Source: Martinezella tropici
Lineage (GTDB): Bacteria > Pseudomonadota > Alphaproteobacteria > Rhizobiales > Rhizobiaceae
Direction: 5' to 3'
Assembly (NCBI GenBank): GCA_000799755.1
Contig: JUHI01000012.1
Span: 120,109 to 184,108 of the forward strand
DNA length: 64,000 nt
Shown piece by piece: positions 25,727 through 34,065 of this stretch. A program made the translations under genes and the position numbers. Position 1 is the stretch's first letter; each line of letters starts with the position of its first letter. Below the pieces are notes generated by a model. The model had not been told where the DNA came from, searched no databases, and saw nothing but the letters and a program-made list of their open reading frames with translations.

Positions 25727-25831
25727 GTAGAACGGCGGGTGGCTGCTGCACAGGTGCCATGCATAAAAGACGGTTGCTGCTTATTCTTCTCAACCATACG
25801 TTTTCTGCGAACATAATCATGAGGTGTTGCC

Positions 25832-27094
25832 ATGCAGGATCATCACGTTGTTGTCGTCGGAGGCGGTTTCGGTGGGGTGCAGTGCGCCAACGATCTGAAA
25901 GGCGCTCCCGTCCGCATCACGATGCTCGACCGGCGCAATCACCACCTGTTTCAGCCGCTTCTCTATCAGGTCGCGACCACCTTGCTTGCGACGTCCGAAA
26001 TCGCCTGGCCGATCCGTAACTTCTTCAGGGACAGGCCCGAAGTGACGACGCTGCTTGCCGAAGTCGTCGGAGTCGACAGCGCCGCCCATGAGGTGCTGCT
26101 GAAGAATGGCCAGAAGATCCATTACGACACGCTGGTACTGGCAACCGGGGCCACCCATGCCTATTTCGGCCATGACGAATGGGAGCCGGTCGCGCCAGGA
26201 TTGAAGACGCTGGAAGACGCCACGACCATTCGCCGTCGCGTGCTCCTCGCCTTCGAACAGGCGGAGCTGGAAACCGACCCAGCCGTCCGCGAGGCACTGC
26301 TGACATTCGTGATCGTCGGTGCCGGTCCGACGGGCGTCGAGCTTGCCGGCATCATCTCGGAACTGGCACGGACGACATTGCCGAAAGAATTCCGCAATAT
26401 CGACACCCGCAAGGCGAAGATCATCCTCGTGGAGGCCGGCCCGCGCGTGCTCTCGGCTTTTGCCAAGGACCTGTCCGACTATGCGCAGAAGGAGCTGGAG
26501 CTGCTTGGCGTCGAACTCCACTTCGGCAAGCCCGTCACCTCCTGCACGGCGGAAGGGGTCATGATCGGCGACAGCTTCGTTCCGTGCCGCACCATCGTCT
26601 GGGCGGCGGGCGTCGAGGCATCGCCGGCGGCGAAATGGCTTGGCATCCCCGCCGATCGCGCCGGCCGCGCTATCGTTGACAAAGATCTGAGAGCGCCGGG
26701 CCAGGAGGATATCTTCATCATAGGAGATACCGCCGCCGTGATGCGTGACGACGGCAGTCCCGTGCCGGGGATCGCGCCGGCAGCAAAACAACAGGGCGCC
26801 TATGTCGCCAAGGTCATCAAGGCAAAACTGGCCGGCCGGCCCGCGCCGGGACCGTTCCGCTATCGCCATCAAGGCAGTCTGGCGACGATCGGCAAGAGTG
26901 CCGCGATCATCGATTTCGGCTGGCTGAAGCTCAAGGGATGGCTCGCCTGGTGGGTATGGGGCCTGGCCCATATCTACTTCCTGATCGGCGTACGATGGCG
27001 CATCGCGGTCGCCTGGAGCTGGCTATGGATCTACATCAGCCGGCAGCACAGCGCCCGGCTGATCACGCAAAGGGAAAGCATTCGCGAGGATTAA
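25832..27094 (+). CDS. Type II NADH dehydrogenase (NDH-2)
   Basis: 420 residues. The FAD motif GGGFGG is at 10-15, the NADH motif FVIVGAGPTGVELAG near 165-179, and FIIGDTAAVM near 290-300 closes the FAD site. The quinone-site stretch PAAKQQGAYVAKVI follows. Two hydrophobic C-terminal segments (about 370-410, rich in Trp and Leu) anchor the protein to the inner membrane, as in NDH-2. It oxidises NADH and reduces ubiquinone without pumping protons. It ends just before a strong bidirectional hairpin. Confidence 0.9.
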   Translation: MQDHHVVVVGGGFGGVQCANDLKGAPVRITMLDRRNHHLFQPLLYQVATTLLATSEIAWPIRNFFRDRPEVTTLLAEVVGVDSAAHEVLLKNGQKIHYDTLVLATGATHAYFGHDEWEPVAPGLKTLEDATTIRRRVLLAFEQAELETDPAVREALLTFVIVGAGPTGVELAGIISELARTTLPKEFRNIDTRKAKIILVEAGPRVLSAFAKDLSDYAQKELELLGVELHFGKPVTSCTAEGVMIGDSFVPCRTIVWAAGVEASPAAKWLGIPADRAGRAIVDKDLRAPGQEDIFIIGDTAAVMRDDGSPVPGIAPAAKQQGAYVAKVIKAKLAGRPAPGPFRYRHQGSLATIGKSAAIIDFGWLKLKGWLAWWVWGLAHIYFLIGVRWRIAVAWSWLWIYISRQHSARLITQRESIRED

Positions 27095-27096
27095 CG

Positions 27097-27127
27097 AGGA
27101 GCGGCGTCCGAAGTGGACGCCGCTCCT
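27097..27127. terminator. Bidirectional terminator hairpin
   Basis: AGGAGCGGCGTCC (27097-27109) and GGACGCCGCTCCT (27115-27127) pair perfectly over 13 bp with a GAAGT loop. It lies between the convergent NDH-2 and alcohol dehydrogenase genes, three bases after the NDH-2 stop, and would serve both. Confidence 0.7.
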
Positions 27128-27133
27128 TTCGGC

Positions 27134-28177
27134 TTATGCCAGCGAGGCGATGTCGATGACGAAGCGGTAGCGAACGTCGCTCTTGAGAACGCGCTCATAG
27201 GCTTCGTTGATCTGCTGAATGTTGATCTTTTCGATCTCGGAGACGATGTTGTGCTCGCCACAGAAGTCGAGCATTTCCTGGGTTTCCTTGATCGAGCCGA
27301 TCATGGAGCCGGAAAGGCTGCGGCGGCCGGGGATCAGCGAAAAGGCATGAACCGGGACGGCATGTTCGGGAACACCGAGCAACACCATGCTGCCGTCATA
27401 CTTCAGCAGGTTCAGGTAGGCATTCCAGTCGATGGCGGTGCCGACCGTATTGAGGATAAGGTCGAAGCTGCCGGCGAGCTTGGTGAATGTTTCGGCATCG
27501 CTCGTCGCGTAATAGTGGTCGGCGCCGAGCTTGAGACCGTCTTCCTTCTTCGACAGCGTCTGGCTGAGAACAGTCACTTCAGCGCCCATGGCATGCGCCA
27601 GCTTGACGCCCATGTGGCCGAGGCCGCCCATGCCGACGATCGCGACTTTCTTGCCGGGGCCGGCCTTCCAGTGGCGCAGCGGCGAATAGAGCGTGATGCC
27701 GGCGCAAAGCAGCGGTGCGCCTGCGTCGAGCGGGATATTGTCGGGGAACGAGAGGACATAGCCTTCCTTGACGACGATCGAGTCGGAATAGCCGCCGAAG
27801 GTCGGCGTCTTGCCGTCGGCTTCGACGTCGTTATAGGTCTGGACCAGACCCGGCATGTAGTGTTCATAGTCCGGGTCGCGCGTGGCGCAGGTCGTGCAGG
27901 AATCGACGAAGCAGCCGACGCCGACGCGGTCGCCGACCTTGAACTTCGAGACCTTCGAACCGACGGCGGTTACAACGCCGGCAACTTCATGACCAGGCAC
28001 CATCGGGTATTTCGAGAAGCCCCATTCGTTGCGGGCCTGGTGGATGTCGGAATGGCAGACGCCGCAGTACTGAACCGATATGACGACATCGTCCTCATTC
28101 GGGTCGCGGCGCTCGAAGGTAAATGGGATGAGCGGTTTGGACGCGTCGGTGGCGGCATAACCCTTTGCGATAGGCAT
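27134..28177 (-). CDS. Zinc-dependent NAD(P)+ alcohol dehydrogenase (YahK/AdhC type)
   Basis: 347 residues. Catalytic zinc ligands are in YCGVCHSDIH (Cys38) and GHE (His63-Glu64); the NAD(P) Rossmann motif is VGMGGLGHMGVKLA. The structural-zinc lobe is incomplete: of the C-x2-C-x2-C-x7-C pattern only Cys94 and Cys97 remain, with Arg100 and Met108 in the other positions. Reduction of aldehydes with NADPH is the family role. It is divergent from an AraC regulator, with direct repeats between the genes. ATG at 28177 was chosen because MPIAKGYAA is the usual start. Confidence 0.9.
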   Translation of the reverse strand: MPIAKGYAATDASKPLIPFTFERRDPNEDDVVISVQYCGVCHSDIHQARNEWGFSKYPMVPGHEVAGVVTAVGSKVSKFKVGDRVGVGCFVDSCTTCATRDPDYEHYMPGLVQTYNDVEADGKTPTFGGYSDSIVVKEGYVLSFPDNIPLDAGAPLLCAGITLYSPLRHWKAGPGKKVAIVGMGGLGHMGVKLAHAMGAEVTVLSQTLSKKEDGLKLGADHYYATSDAETFTKLAGSFDLILNTVGTAIDWNAYLNLLKYDGSMVLLGVPEHAVPVHAFSLIPGRRSLSGSMIGSIKETQEMLDFCGEHNIVSEIEKINIQQINEAYERVLKSDVRYRFVIDIASLA

Positions 28178-28259
28178 GGGAGTTTCCTTGATCTTGGGAG
28201 GGTTGGGAGTGGAATTGAGACGCTGCACTATGCACCGGGATGAAGCGATAGCGTTAGAG

Positions 28260-28289
28260 CGATCCTGCAAGCTTTGTGTACGATCCTGC
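28260..28289. promoter_or_regulatory. Direct repeats spaced 21 bp, AraC-type operator candidate
   Basis: CGATCCTGC occurs at 28260-28268 and again at 28281-28289, 21 bp apart, i.e. on the same face of the helix. This is the geometry of AraC-family half-sites. They lie between the divergent alcohol dehydrogenase and AraC-regulator genes. Confidence 0.55.
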
Positions 28290-28375
28290 GAATCTAAATC
28301 TCCGGTCTCTCTTTTCCCGGCGGATGCGGTTACCTAGATAAGGGTCGACAATCCCTCAAAAACAGTCGGTTGCGC

Positions 28376-29287
28376 ATGACACTGCCTTTCAACCCCAATC
28401 AGGAGCTTGCGTCCATCGTTGCCCGTTTCGCCACGGGGGATGGAGAGCATCGTACCGCCATAGAAGGTCTCAACCTCTACCGACAGTCGGCCGTGACCGT
28501 ATGGCAGCATGGCGCCTATCGGCCCTCCTATGCGGTCGTCGTCCAGGGGCGCAAAAGCCTGACTGTCGGCGCCGATACGTACCATTACGGTGTCGGCGAG
28601 TATATTCTGACCGCGCTCGATCTGCCGGTATCGACACAGGTCACCAATGTTCGCAGCGAGACTCCCTATCTCTGTTTCTCGATGGTGCTCGAAAGCGAGC
28701 GATTGAATGAGCTGCTGTCGCGCGTCAATATTCCGCGCCAGGCGATGACGGCGGAACCGATGCGCGGGCTTGCCGTCAATGCCGCATCTCCCGAACTGCT
28801 CGATGCTTCCCTGCGGCTGCTCAGGCTGCTCGACCGGCCGGAAGACATTCCGGCGATGGCGCCATTGATCGAGCAGGAGATTCTTTATCGCCTGCTGACC
28901 GGTCCGAACGGCCCGCGGCTGCTGCAGGTGGCCATGGCCGAGAGCCAGAGCAACAGGGTGGCGCGCGCCGTCGCCTGGATACGCGGCAACTTCACCCACC
29001 CGCTGCGCATCGAGGATCTGGCCGAGCGCGTCGGCATGAGCGTTTCGTCGCTGCATCATCATTTCAAGGCGGTGACCGCGATGTCGCCGATGCAATATCA
29101 GAAGCAGCTTCGGTTGCATGAGGCGCGGCGGCTGATGATTGTCGAGCAGCTTGACGTCGGATCGGCCGGCCATCGCGTCGGCTATCAGAGCCCTTCGCAG
29201 TTTAGCCGCGAATATAGCCGTCTCTACGGGCTTCCGCCGTTGAGGGATGTCGAGGCGATGCGCAACAATGCGGTGGCGGCAGAATAG
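28376..29287 (+). CDS. AraC-family transcriptional regulator
   Basis: 303 residues. An N-terminal AraC_N-type sensory domain (about 20-180, PSYAVVVQGRKSLTVG) precedes two HTH motifs: LRIEDLAERVGMSVSSLHHHF and VGYQSPSQFSREYSRLYGLPP. The layout resembles YqhC, the AraC regulator that activates an aldehyde reductase in E. coli, and here too the regulator is divergent from an alcohol dehydrogenase. An in-frame TTG at 28370 is an alternative start. Confidence 0.88.
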   Translation: MTLPFNPNQELASIVARFATGDGEHRTAIEGLNLYRQSAVTVWQHGAYRPSYAVVVQGRKSLTVGADTYHYGVGEYILTALDLPVSTQVTNVRSETPYLCFSMVLESERLNELLSRVNIPRQAMTAEPMRGLAVNAASPELLDASLRLLRLLDRPEDIPAMAPLIEQEILYRLLTGPNGPRLLQVAMAESQSNRVARAVAWIRGNFTHPLRIEDLAERVGMSVSSLHHHFKAVTAMSPMQYQKQLRLHEARRLMIVEQLDVGSAGHRVGYQSPSQFSREYSRLYGLPPLRDVEAMRNNAVAAE

Positions 29288-29327
29288 GCGATATTCCCGA
29301 CCGGTCTTTCGCGTCCAGCTTTCCCGA

Positions 29328-29741
29328 TCAACTGATCGGGGCGTTGCAGTTACCGCCGTTCCAGGTGTAGCTGGGAAGGGAGCCATGTGGTCCCCACAGA
29401 CCGTCGAAGTGCGTGTAGCCGGGATCGAACTGGACCGACAGCGCTCCGGTTCCATATTTGTCGAACCATAGCAGCACCCGCTTCGTACCGGGCGCCACTC
29501 CGATTTCCGACAGGGTACCGATCGTCTTCGTTCCATCGTCGTCGAAGCGGTACGTTCCGGAGACATGCCCTTCCATGTCGACATGCAGCGACGTCTCGAC
29601 GTCCACCAACAATCCGTTTGAGTAAAGTTTGCCGCAATAATGTCCGGCCGGTCCGGCGAGCGGCCTCGCTTCCGAAAGGCTTGATGCCAGCACGGAAAGC
29701 AGGCTGGCTGTTAGACAGACCCCAATAGCGCCGGCAAGCAT
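29328..29741 (-). CDS. Small secreted protein of unknown function
   Basis: 137 residues from ATG 29741, with a signal peptide (MLAGAIGVCLTASLLSVLAS, cleavage near SEARP). The mature part has FDDDGTKTIGTLSEI, RVLLWFDKYGTGALSVQFD and a C-terminal PSYTWNGGNCN; two Cys (in GHYCGKLY and GNCNAP) could form a disulfide. An upstream in-frame ATG at 29810 would add 23 residues lacking signal-peptide character at their start. I do not recognise a family. It may be a periplasmic or extracellular protein with a beta-rich fold. Confidence 0.65.
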   Translation of the reverse strand: MLAGAIGVCLTASLLSVLASSLSEARPLAGPAGHYCGKLYSNGLLVDVETSLHVDMEGHVSGTYRFDDDGTKTIGTLSEIGVAPGTKRVLLWFDKYGTGALSVQFDPGYTHFDGLWGPHGSLPSYTWNGGNCNAPIS

Positions 29742-29969
29742 CCGCCCTTTGCCTGTGACGGAGCGATATCCGATTGCAGTCAAGAAGAGCAACGTTTTGG
29801 AAAGATGCATGGGGCGATTCTCATCAAGGCGATGCTGATCAGGAAGCAGGTGGGCTAGTAAGATCTAGCTATCTCAAGGCCGCCCTGACAAGCTCTCTCT
29901 TTTTGGCGCAGTGCAGCAACGAATTCCGCTTGACGCCTGCATTGGCTTACTGCATAAAGCGCCACGAAC

Positions 29970-29985
29970 CGTACCGTACGGTACG
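29970..29985. promoter_or_regulatory. Perfect 16-bp palindrome, TetR operator candidate
   Basis: CGTACCGTACGGTACG is fully self-complementary and lies 18 bases before the GTG of the TetR gene. Such a perfect 16-mer is unlikely by chance in this short gap and is the size of a TetR dimer site; it predicts autoregulation. Confidence 0.6.
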
Positions 29986-30003
29986 CATTTGGGAGTAGCC
30001 ATC

Positions 30004-30654
30004 GTGCTGAGCGAAGTAGGACAGTCGAGCGAGTTTTCGCCGCGCCAGAACGCGGTTCTGGAACAGGCGCTGCGTCTCCTCGTCGACGGCGGCGAGAAGG
30101 CGCTGACGACCTCTGGCGTTGCCCGCGCCGCCAATTGTTCCAAGGAAAGCCTTTACAAGTGGTTCGGCGATCGCGACGGCCTGCTCTCGGCGATGATCAC
30201 CTATCAGGCCAGCAAGGTCCGCACCTTCGAGCGCAATGGCGAGCGGCTGAACACGGCAAGCCTGCACGACCATCTGGTGATTTTCGCCCGCGATCTGCTC
30301 GAGGTTCTGGCAGGCGACGTCTCTCTCGCATTGAACCGCCTGGCGATCGGCCAGTCGAACCGCGACGGCTCCAAGCTCGGCAAGCTCTTGCTGGAGCGCG
30401 GGCGCCGGCAGATTGACCGCCGCGCCATCGGTCTCATCGATGCCGGCAAGCGGGCAGGGCTATTGCGGTTTGCCGATGCCGACGAGGCATATCACACGCT
30501 TTACGGGCTCATCGTCTCCGATCTGCATGTGCGCATGTTGCTCGGCGAGCCCGGTTTGAAGGATACGAGCCGTCAGGCGGAGAAGGCGGTTACCGCCTTC
30601 CTCCGGCTTTACGGCACGGAAAAAGTACTGGCGGAAGCGGCAGCGACCGTCTGA
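30004..30654 (+). CDS. TetR-family transcriptional regulator upstream of ilvC
   Basis: 216 residues from GTG at 30004 (GGGAG about ten bases upstream). The N-terminal HTH is ALTTSGVARAANCSKESLYK followed by WFGDRDGLLSAM; the helical ligand domain follows, with LSLALNRLAIGQSNRDG. The TetR stop is 44 bases from the ilvC start on the same strand, so ilvC could be part of the same transcript or have a promoter inside this gene. The ligand is unknown. Confidence 0.88.
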   Translation: MLSEVGQSSEFSPRQNAVLEQALRLLVDGGEKALTTSGVARAANCSKESLYKWFGDRDGLLSAMITYQASKVRTFERNGERLNTASLHDHLVIFARDLLEVLAGDVSLALNRLAIGQSNRDGSKLGKLLLERGRRQIDRRAIGLIDAGKRAGLLRFADADEAYHTLYGLIVSDLHVRMLLGEPGLKDTSRQAEKAVTAFLRLYGTEKVLAEAAATV

Positions 30655-30698
30655 CAATTCGATATCTGCACCCAGACAAGCAAAGGGAAGGACAAACA

Positions 30699-31718
30699 AT
30701 GCGCGTCTATTACGATCGTGATGCCGATCTCAACCTCATCAAGTCGAAGAAGGTCGCCGTCATCGGCTACGGTTCTCAGGGCCGCGCGCACGCGCTGAAC
30801 CTGAAGGACAGCGGCGCACAGAACGTCGTGATCGCGCTGAAGGCCGGCTCTCCAACTGTCAAGAAGGCCGAAGCCGATGGCTTCAAGGTCATGACCGTTG
30901 CCGAAGCTGCTGCCTGGGCCGACCTGATGATGATGGCGACCCCGGACGAACTGCAGGCCGACATCTACAAGGCCGATATTGCTCCGAATATCCGTGACGG
31001 CGCTGCAATCGCCTTCGCGCACGGCCTCAACGTTCACTTCGGCCTCATCGAGCCGAAGGCTTCGGTCGACGTCGTCATGATCGCTCCGAAGGGCCCGGGC
31101 CACACGGTTCGCGGCGAATACCAGAAGGGCGGCGGCGTTCCCTGCCTCGTTGCCGTTCATCAGAACGCTTCGGGCAACGCTCTTGAACTCGCTCTCTCCT
31201 ACGCTTGCGGCGTTGGCGGCGGCCGTTCGGGCATCATCGAAACCAACTTCCGCGAAGAGTGCGAAACCGACCTCTTCGGCGAACAGGTCGTTCTCTGCGG
31301 CGGTCTCGTCGAGCTCATCCGCGCCGGCTTCGAAACGCTGGTTGAAGCCGGCTACGCTCCGGAAATGGCCTATTTCGAGTGCCTGCACGAAGTGAAGCTC
31401 ATCGTCGACCTGATCTATGAAGGCGGCATCGCCAACATGAACTACTCGATCTCGAACACGGCCGAGTGGGGCGAATACGTCACCGGTCCGCGCATCATCA
31501 CCGAAGAAACCAAGGCTGAGATGAAGCGCGTCCTCAAGGACATCCAGACCGGCAAGTTCACCTCCGAGTGGATGCAGGAATACCGTTCGGGCGCCGCCCG
31601 CTTCAAGGGTATCCGCCGCAACAACGACAGCCACCAGATCGAAGAAGTCGGCGCCAAGCTGCGCGGCATGATGCCCTGGATCGGCAAGAACAAGCTGGTC
31701 GATAAGTCGGTCAACTAA
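30699..31718 (+). CDS. ilvC: Ketol-acid reductoisomerase IlvC
   Basis: 339 residues, the short class I form. It converts acetolactate to dihydroxyisovalerate with NADPH and Mg2+, the step after acetolactate synthase. The Rossmann segment VIGYGSQGRAHALNLKDSG (about 20-38) and the catalytic core (APKGPGHTVRGEY, IIETNFREECETDLFGEQ, FECLHEVKLIVDLIYEGG) carry the conserved Asp/Glu metal ligands. Codon use is strongly biased to the preferred set, as for a highly expressed gene. AAAGGGAAGGA precedes the ATG. Confidence 0.97.
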   Translation: MRVYYDRDADLNLIKSKKVAVIGYGSQGRAHALNLKDSGAQNVVIALKAGSPTVKKAEADGFKVMTVAEAAAWADLMMMATPDELQADIYKADIAPNIRDGAAIAFAHGLNVHFGLIEPKASVDVVMIAPKGPGHTVRGEYQKGGGVPCLVAVHQNASGNALELALSYACGVGGGRSGIIETNFREECETDLFGEQVVLCGGLVELIRAGFETLVEAGYAPEMAYFECLHEVKLIVDLIYEGGIANMNYSISNTAEWGEYVTGPRIITEETKAEMKRVLKDIQTGKFTSEWMQEYRSGAARFKGIRRNNDSHQIEEVGAKLRGMMPWIGKNKLVDKSVN

Positions 31719-31743
31719 GCTTTCGGCGAGAGCCGGAATGGAG

Positions 31744-31775
31744 GGCCGGGGCGAAAGCTCCGGCCTTTCTATTTT
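31744..31775 (+). terminator. Rho-independent terminator of ilvC
   Basis: GGCCGGGGC (31744-31752), GAAA tetraloop, GCTCCGGCC (31757-31765), then TTTCTATTTT. A stable 9-bp stem (one G-T pair) followed by a T-rich run, 26 bases after the ilvC stop; its 3' part overlaps the end of the convergent methyltransferase gene. Confidence 0.75.
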
Positions 31776-32356
31776 CGGGCCGTCACATAGAGCCATCGTG
31801 TCGGCTCGCCGTCGAAGCCGCCGCCATCGGCTTCGGTCATGGTGACGATCCTCCATCCTGCGGCGCTCAGCTTGTCCTCAAGCCATGTGGCGGAGGGATA
31901 GTTGTAGTAGCGCCCGAATTTGTCGTGTCCCTCTGATTCCCCCGCCTTAAAGCTGGCATGGAAGATGCCGCCGGTCTTCAGAGCCTGCAGAATGCGACTG
32001 AAGACATCTGGCAAACTCGAGCGCGGCACATGCAGAAGGCTCGCTTCCGCCCAGATGCCGTTGAAAGCGTCGCGGGCATTCAATGTTTCAAAGCGCATGA
32101 CGCGAACGGGCTTGCCGATGTGTTTCTCGGCCTCGCTTGCGAGTTCGGCGGAACCGTCGGTGGGTGTGACGTCGAAACCGCACGAGAGCATGTAGGCCGC
32201 ATCCTGGCCGGCGCCGCAACCCAGTTCGAGAATGGAAGCACCGGCGGGCAGGGCCTCCAAGAAGGCATCCAGCCGCCTCCTTGGCAGGTTGCGGTCACGC
32301 GCGGCGTAGAGGGCTGCGTTGTCGCTGTAGAAGGACGATGTCGGGTCGGTACTCAT
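31769..32356 (-). CDS. Class I SAM-dependent methyltransferase
   Basis: 195 residues. SAM-binding motif I is ILELGCGAGQDAAYML near 42-57; motif II is VTPTDGS and post-motif regions WAEASLLHVPR and LKTGGIFHASF follow, all in the usual Rossmann order. The C-terminal TRWLYVTARK is typical of the small UbiE-like group. The methyl acceptor cannot be deduced. It is convergent with ilvC and divergent from the aminotransferase. Confidence 0.85.
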   Translation of the reverse strand: MSTDPTSSFYSDNAALYAARDRNLPRRRLDAFLEALPAGASILELGCGAGQDAAYMLSCGFDVTPTDGSAELASEAEKHIGKPVRVMRFETLNARDAFNGIWAEASLLHVPRSSLPDVFSRILQALKTGGIFHASFKAGESEGHDKFGRYYNYPSATWLEDKLSAAGWRIVTMTEADGGGFDGEPTRWLYVTARK

Positions 32357-32442
32357 GCTTGCTTCAGCTCACTTTTTTCGATCGAGATGCCTAGTGCTAT
32401 CACGAAAGATAGCGAATATCCGGCATGTCGAAAACAAAATAG

Positions 32443-32457
32443 GTCAGCATTGTTGAC
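32443..32457. promoter_or_regulatory. Operator-like palindrome before the aminotransferase
   Basis: GTCAGCATTGTTGAC is symmetrical except for one pair and is embedded in AT-rich sequence 57 bases before the aminotransferase ATG. No regulator gene is adjacent, so its protein is unknown. Confidence 0.35.
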
Positions 32458-32513
32458 TTATCTTTTGTTGCGTGATCTTGTGCCAGAAAGATCAAAAATT
32501 ACGAGGAAACCCC

Positions 32514-33743
32514 ATGTTGAATTGGGAAAATATCTTTGCGACGCGCTCGAGCCGTATGCGCGCCTCCGAAATCCGCGAATTGCTGAAGCTGCTGGAACGG
32601 CCTGATATCATCTCTTTTGCCGGCGGCATTCCCGATCCCGCATTGTTTCCGGATGCCGAATTCAAGCAGGCCTATGCCGACATCTTTTCCGGCCCGACGG
32701 TCAATGCAGCGCTGCAATATTCGGTCAGCGAGGGCTACAAGCCCTTGCGTGAATGGCTCGTCGGCCAGATGGCGGCGCTCGGCATTCCCTGCGAACTCGA
32801 AAACGTCTTCATCGTTTCCGGTTCTCAGCAGGGGCTCGATTATCTCGGCAAGCTCTTCCTGTCGCCGAAGGATACCGCGCTGGTGACTGCTCCGACCTAT
32901 CTCGGCGCGCTGCAGGCCTTCAATGCCTATGAGCCGACCTATGACCAGTTGACGCCCAACGGCAACCGCACGCCGGAGTCCTATCGCGCTGCCGCTTCAC
33001 AGGCGGGCGGCAGGGTGAAGTTCGCCTATCTCTCGGCCGATTTCGCCAACCCAACGGGCGAGACAGTTGATCTGGCAGGTCGCGAGAAGCTGCTCGATCT
33101 GGCTGAAGAACTCGATATTGCCGTCATCGAAGATGCCGCCTATCAGTCGCTGCGTTACGACGGCGAGCCGGTTGCGCCGATTCTCGCGCTGGAAATCGCG
33201 CGCAAGGGCAACATCAATGACACGCGCACGATCTATTGCGGCAGCTTCTCCAAGACGCTGGCGCCCGGCCTTCGCGTCGGCTTCGTCGTCGCCAATGCGC
33301 CTGTCATCCGCAAGCTTGTGTTGATGAAGCAGGCCGCCGACCTGCACTCCTCGACGATCAACCAGATCGCCATCCATCAGGTCGCCGAGCGCGGTTTCGA
33401 GGCGCAGGTCGCCAAAGTCCGCAAGACCTACAGCCATCGCCGCGACTGCATGCTGGCAGCGCTTGCGAAGTACATGCCAGAGGGTACGAGCTGGACGAAG
33501 CCGCAAGGCGGCATGTTCGTCTGGGTCACGTTGCCGAAGGGGATGGACGGCGCCAAGCTGCTCGCGCGATCGCTGGAAACGGCGAAGGTCGCCTTCGTGC
33601 CCGGTCAGGCCTTCTTTGCAGATGGCACTGGTGCGAACACCTTCCGCGTCAGCTTCTCCTGCGCCAACGACGAGATGATCGAAGAAGGCATCTCGCGGCT
33701 TGGCAAGTTGATCGCGAGCGAGATCGGGGCGATGGCGGCCTAA
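32514..33743 (+). CDS. PLP-dependent class I aminotransferase (Aro8/LysN-like)
   Basis: 409 residues. The PLP lysine is Lys247 in GSFSKTLAPGLRVGFVV; other conserved segments are ISFAGGIPDPALFP, LQYSVSEGYKPLREWL, FIVSGSQQGLDYLG and YLSADFANPTGETVD. The type covers 2-aminoadipate, aromatic and branched-chain aminotransferases, and the substrate is not certain. GAGGAAACCCC precedes the ATG. The last residues (IASEIGAMAA) recur as a remnant 1 kb downstream, see the flanking repeats. Confidence 0.9.
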   Translation: MLNWENIFATRSSRMRASEIRELLKLLERPDIISFAGGIPDPALFPDAEFKQAYADIFSGPTVNAALQYSVSEGYKPLREWLVGQMAALGIPCELENVFIVSGSQQGLDYLGKLFLSPKDTALVTAPTYLGALQAFNAYEPTYDQLTPNGNRTPESYRAAASQAGGRVKFAYLSADFANPTGETVDLAGREKLLDLAEELDIAVIEDAAYQSLRYDGEPVAPILALEIARKGNINDTRTIYCGSFSKTLAPGLRVGFVVANAPVIRKLVLMKQAADLHSSTINQIAIHQVAERGFEAQVAKVRKTYSHRRDCMLAALAKYMPEGTSWTKPQGGMFVWVTLPKGMDGAKLLARSLETAKVAFVPGQAFFADGTGANTFRVSFSCANDEMIEEGISRLGKLIASEIGAMAA

Positions 33744-33807
33744 GCCGCCGCCCGGTTTTGTCACTTTGCCTGATGCGGGCCGATCGGCGAAAGGTCGGCC
33801 TCGCTCA
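33714..33807. repeat. Left copy of a ~95-bp direct repeat flanking an inserted segment
   Basis: Contains the true end of the aminotransferase gene and, on the minus strand, a detached aldo/keto reductase tail (SEADLSPIGPHQAK then stop). The right copy is at 34719-34813; identity is roughly 80% by eye. The copies bracket the zinc-ribbon membrane protein gene. Confidence 0.75.
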
Positions 33808-34065
33808 TGGCACTTAGCGACTTTCCAGCTTTTGAGGCAAAGTCAGCCAGAAATTTTGCTTATCCCGGCCACTCAAGTTTTCCGGAGGATCCTGTTCCCG
33901 CTGGCCTTGTAATCTTGTTCTGCTTTCCATTTGCGGTTACCCTCTTCAGCGAGGTGTTGTCTCAGGTTGCTGAATCGCCAGTTTCACCAGCAAGGTGATA
34001 AATTGTAATCTATTGGTAGCGCCCTAATATTTGGGGGTCGAGGATTAAGTCATCTTGGGGGATTG
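33808..34065. other. Non-coding left part of the inserted segment
   Basis: AT-richer than the surroundings, with no credible gene (a 63-codon ORF here has no family resemblance and an odd composition). The end (33990-34050) is markedly AT-rich and probably holds the promoter of the following gene. Confidence 0.4.

Noticed and set aside
27113..28243. 376-codon plus-strand ORF opposite the alcohol dehydrogenase
   Set aside because: Alcohol dehydrogenase motifs on the minus strand are unambiguous; this is its shadow and crosses the terminator hairpin.
33807..33998. 63-codon plus-strand ORF in the inserted segment
   Set aside because: No ribosome site, odd composition and no similarity; it starts inside the left repeat.
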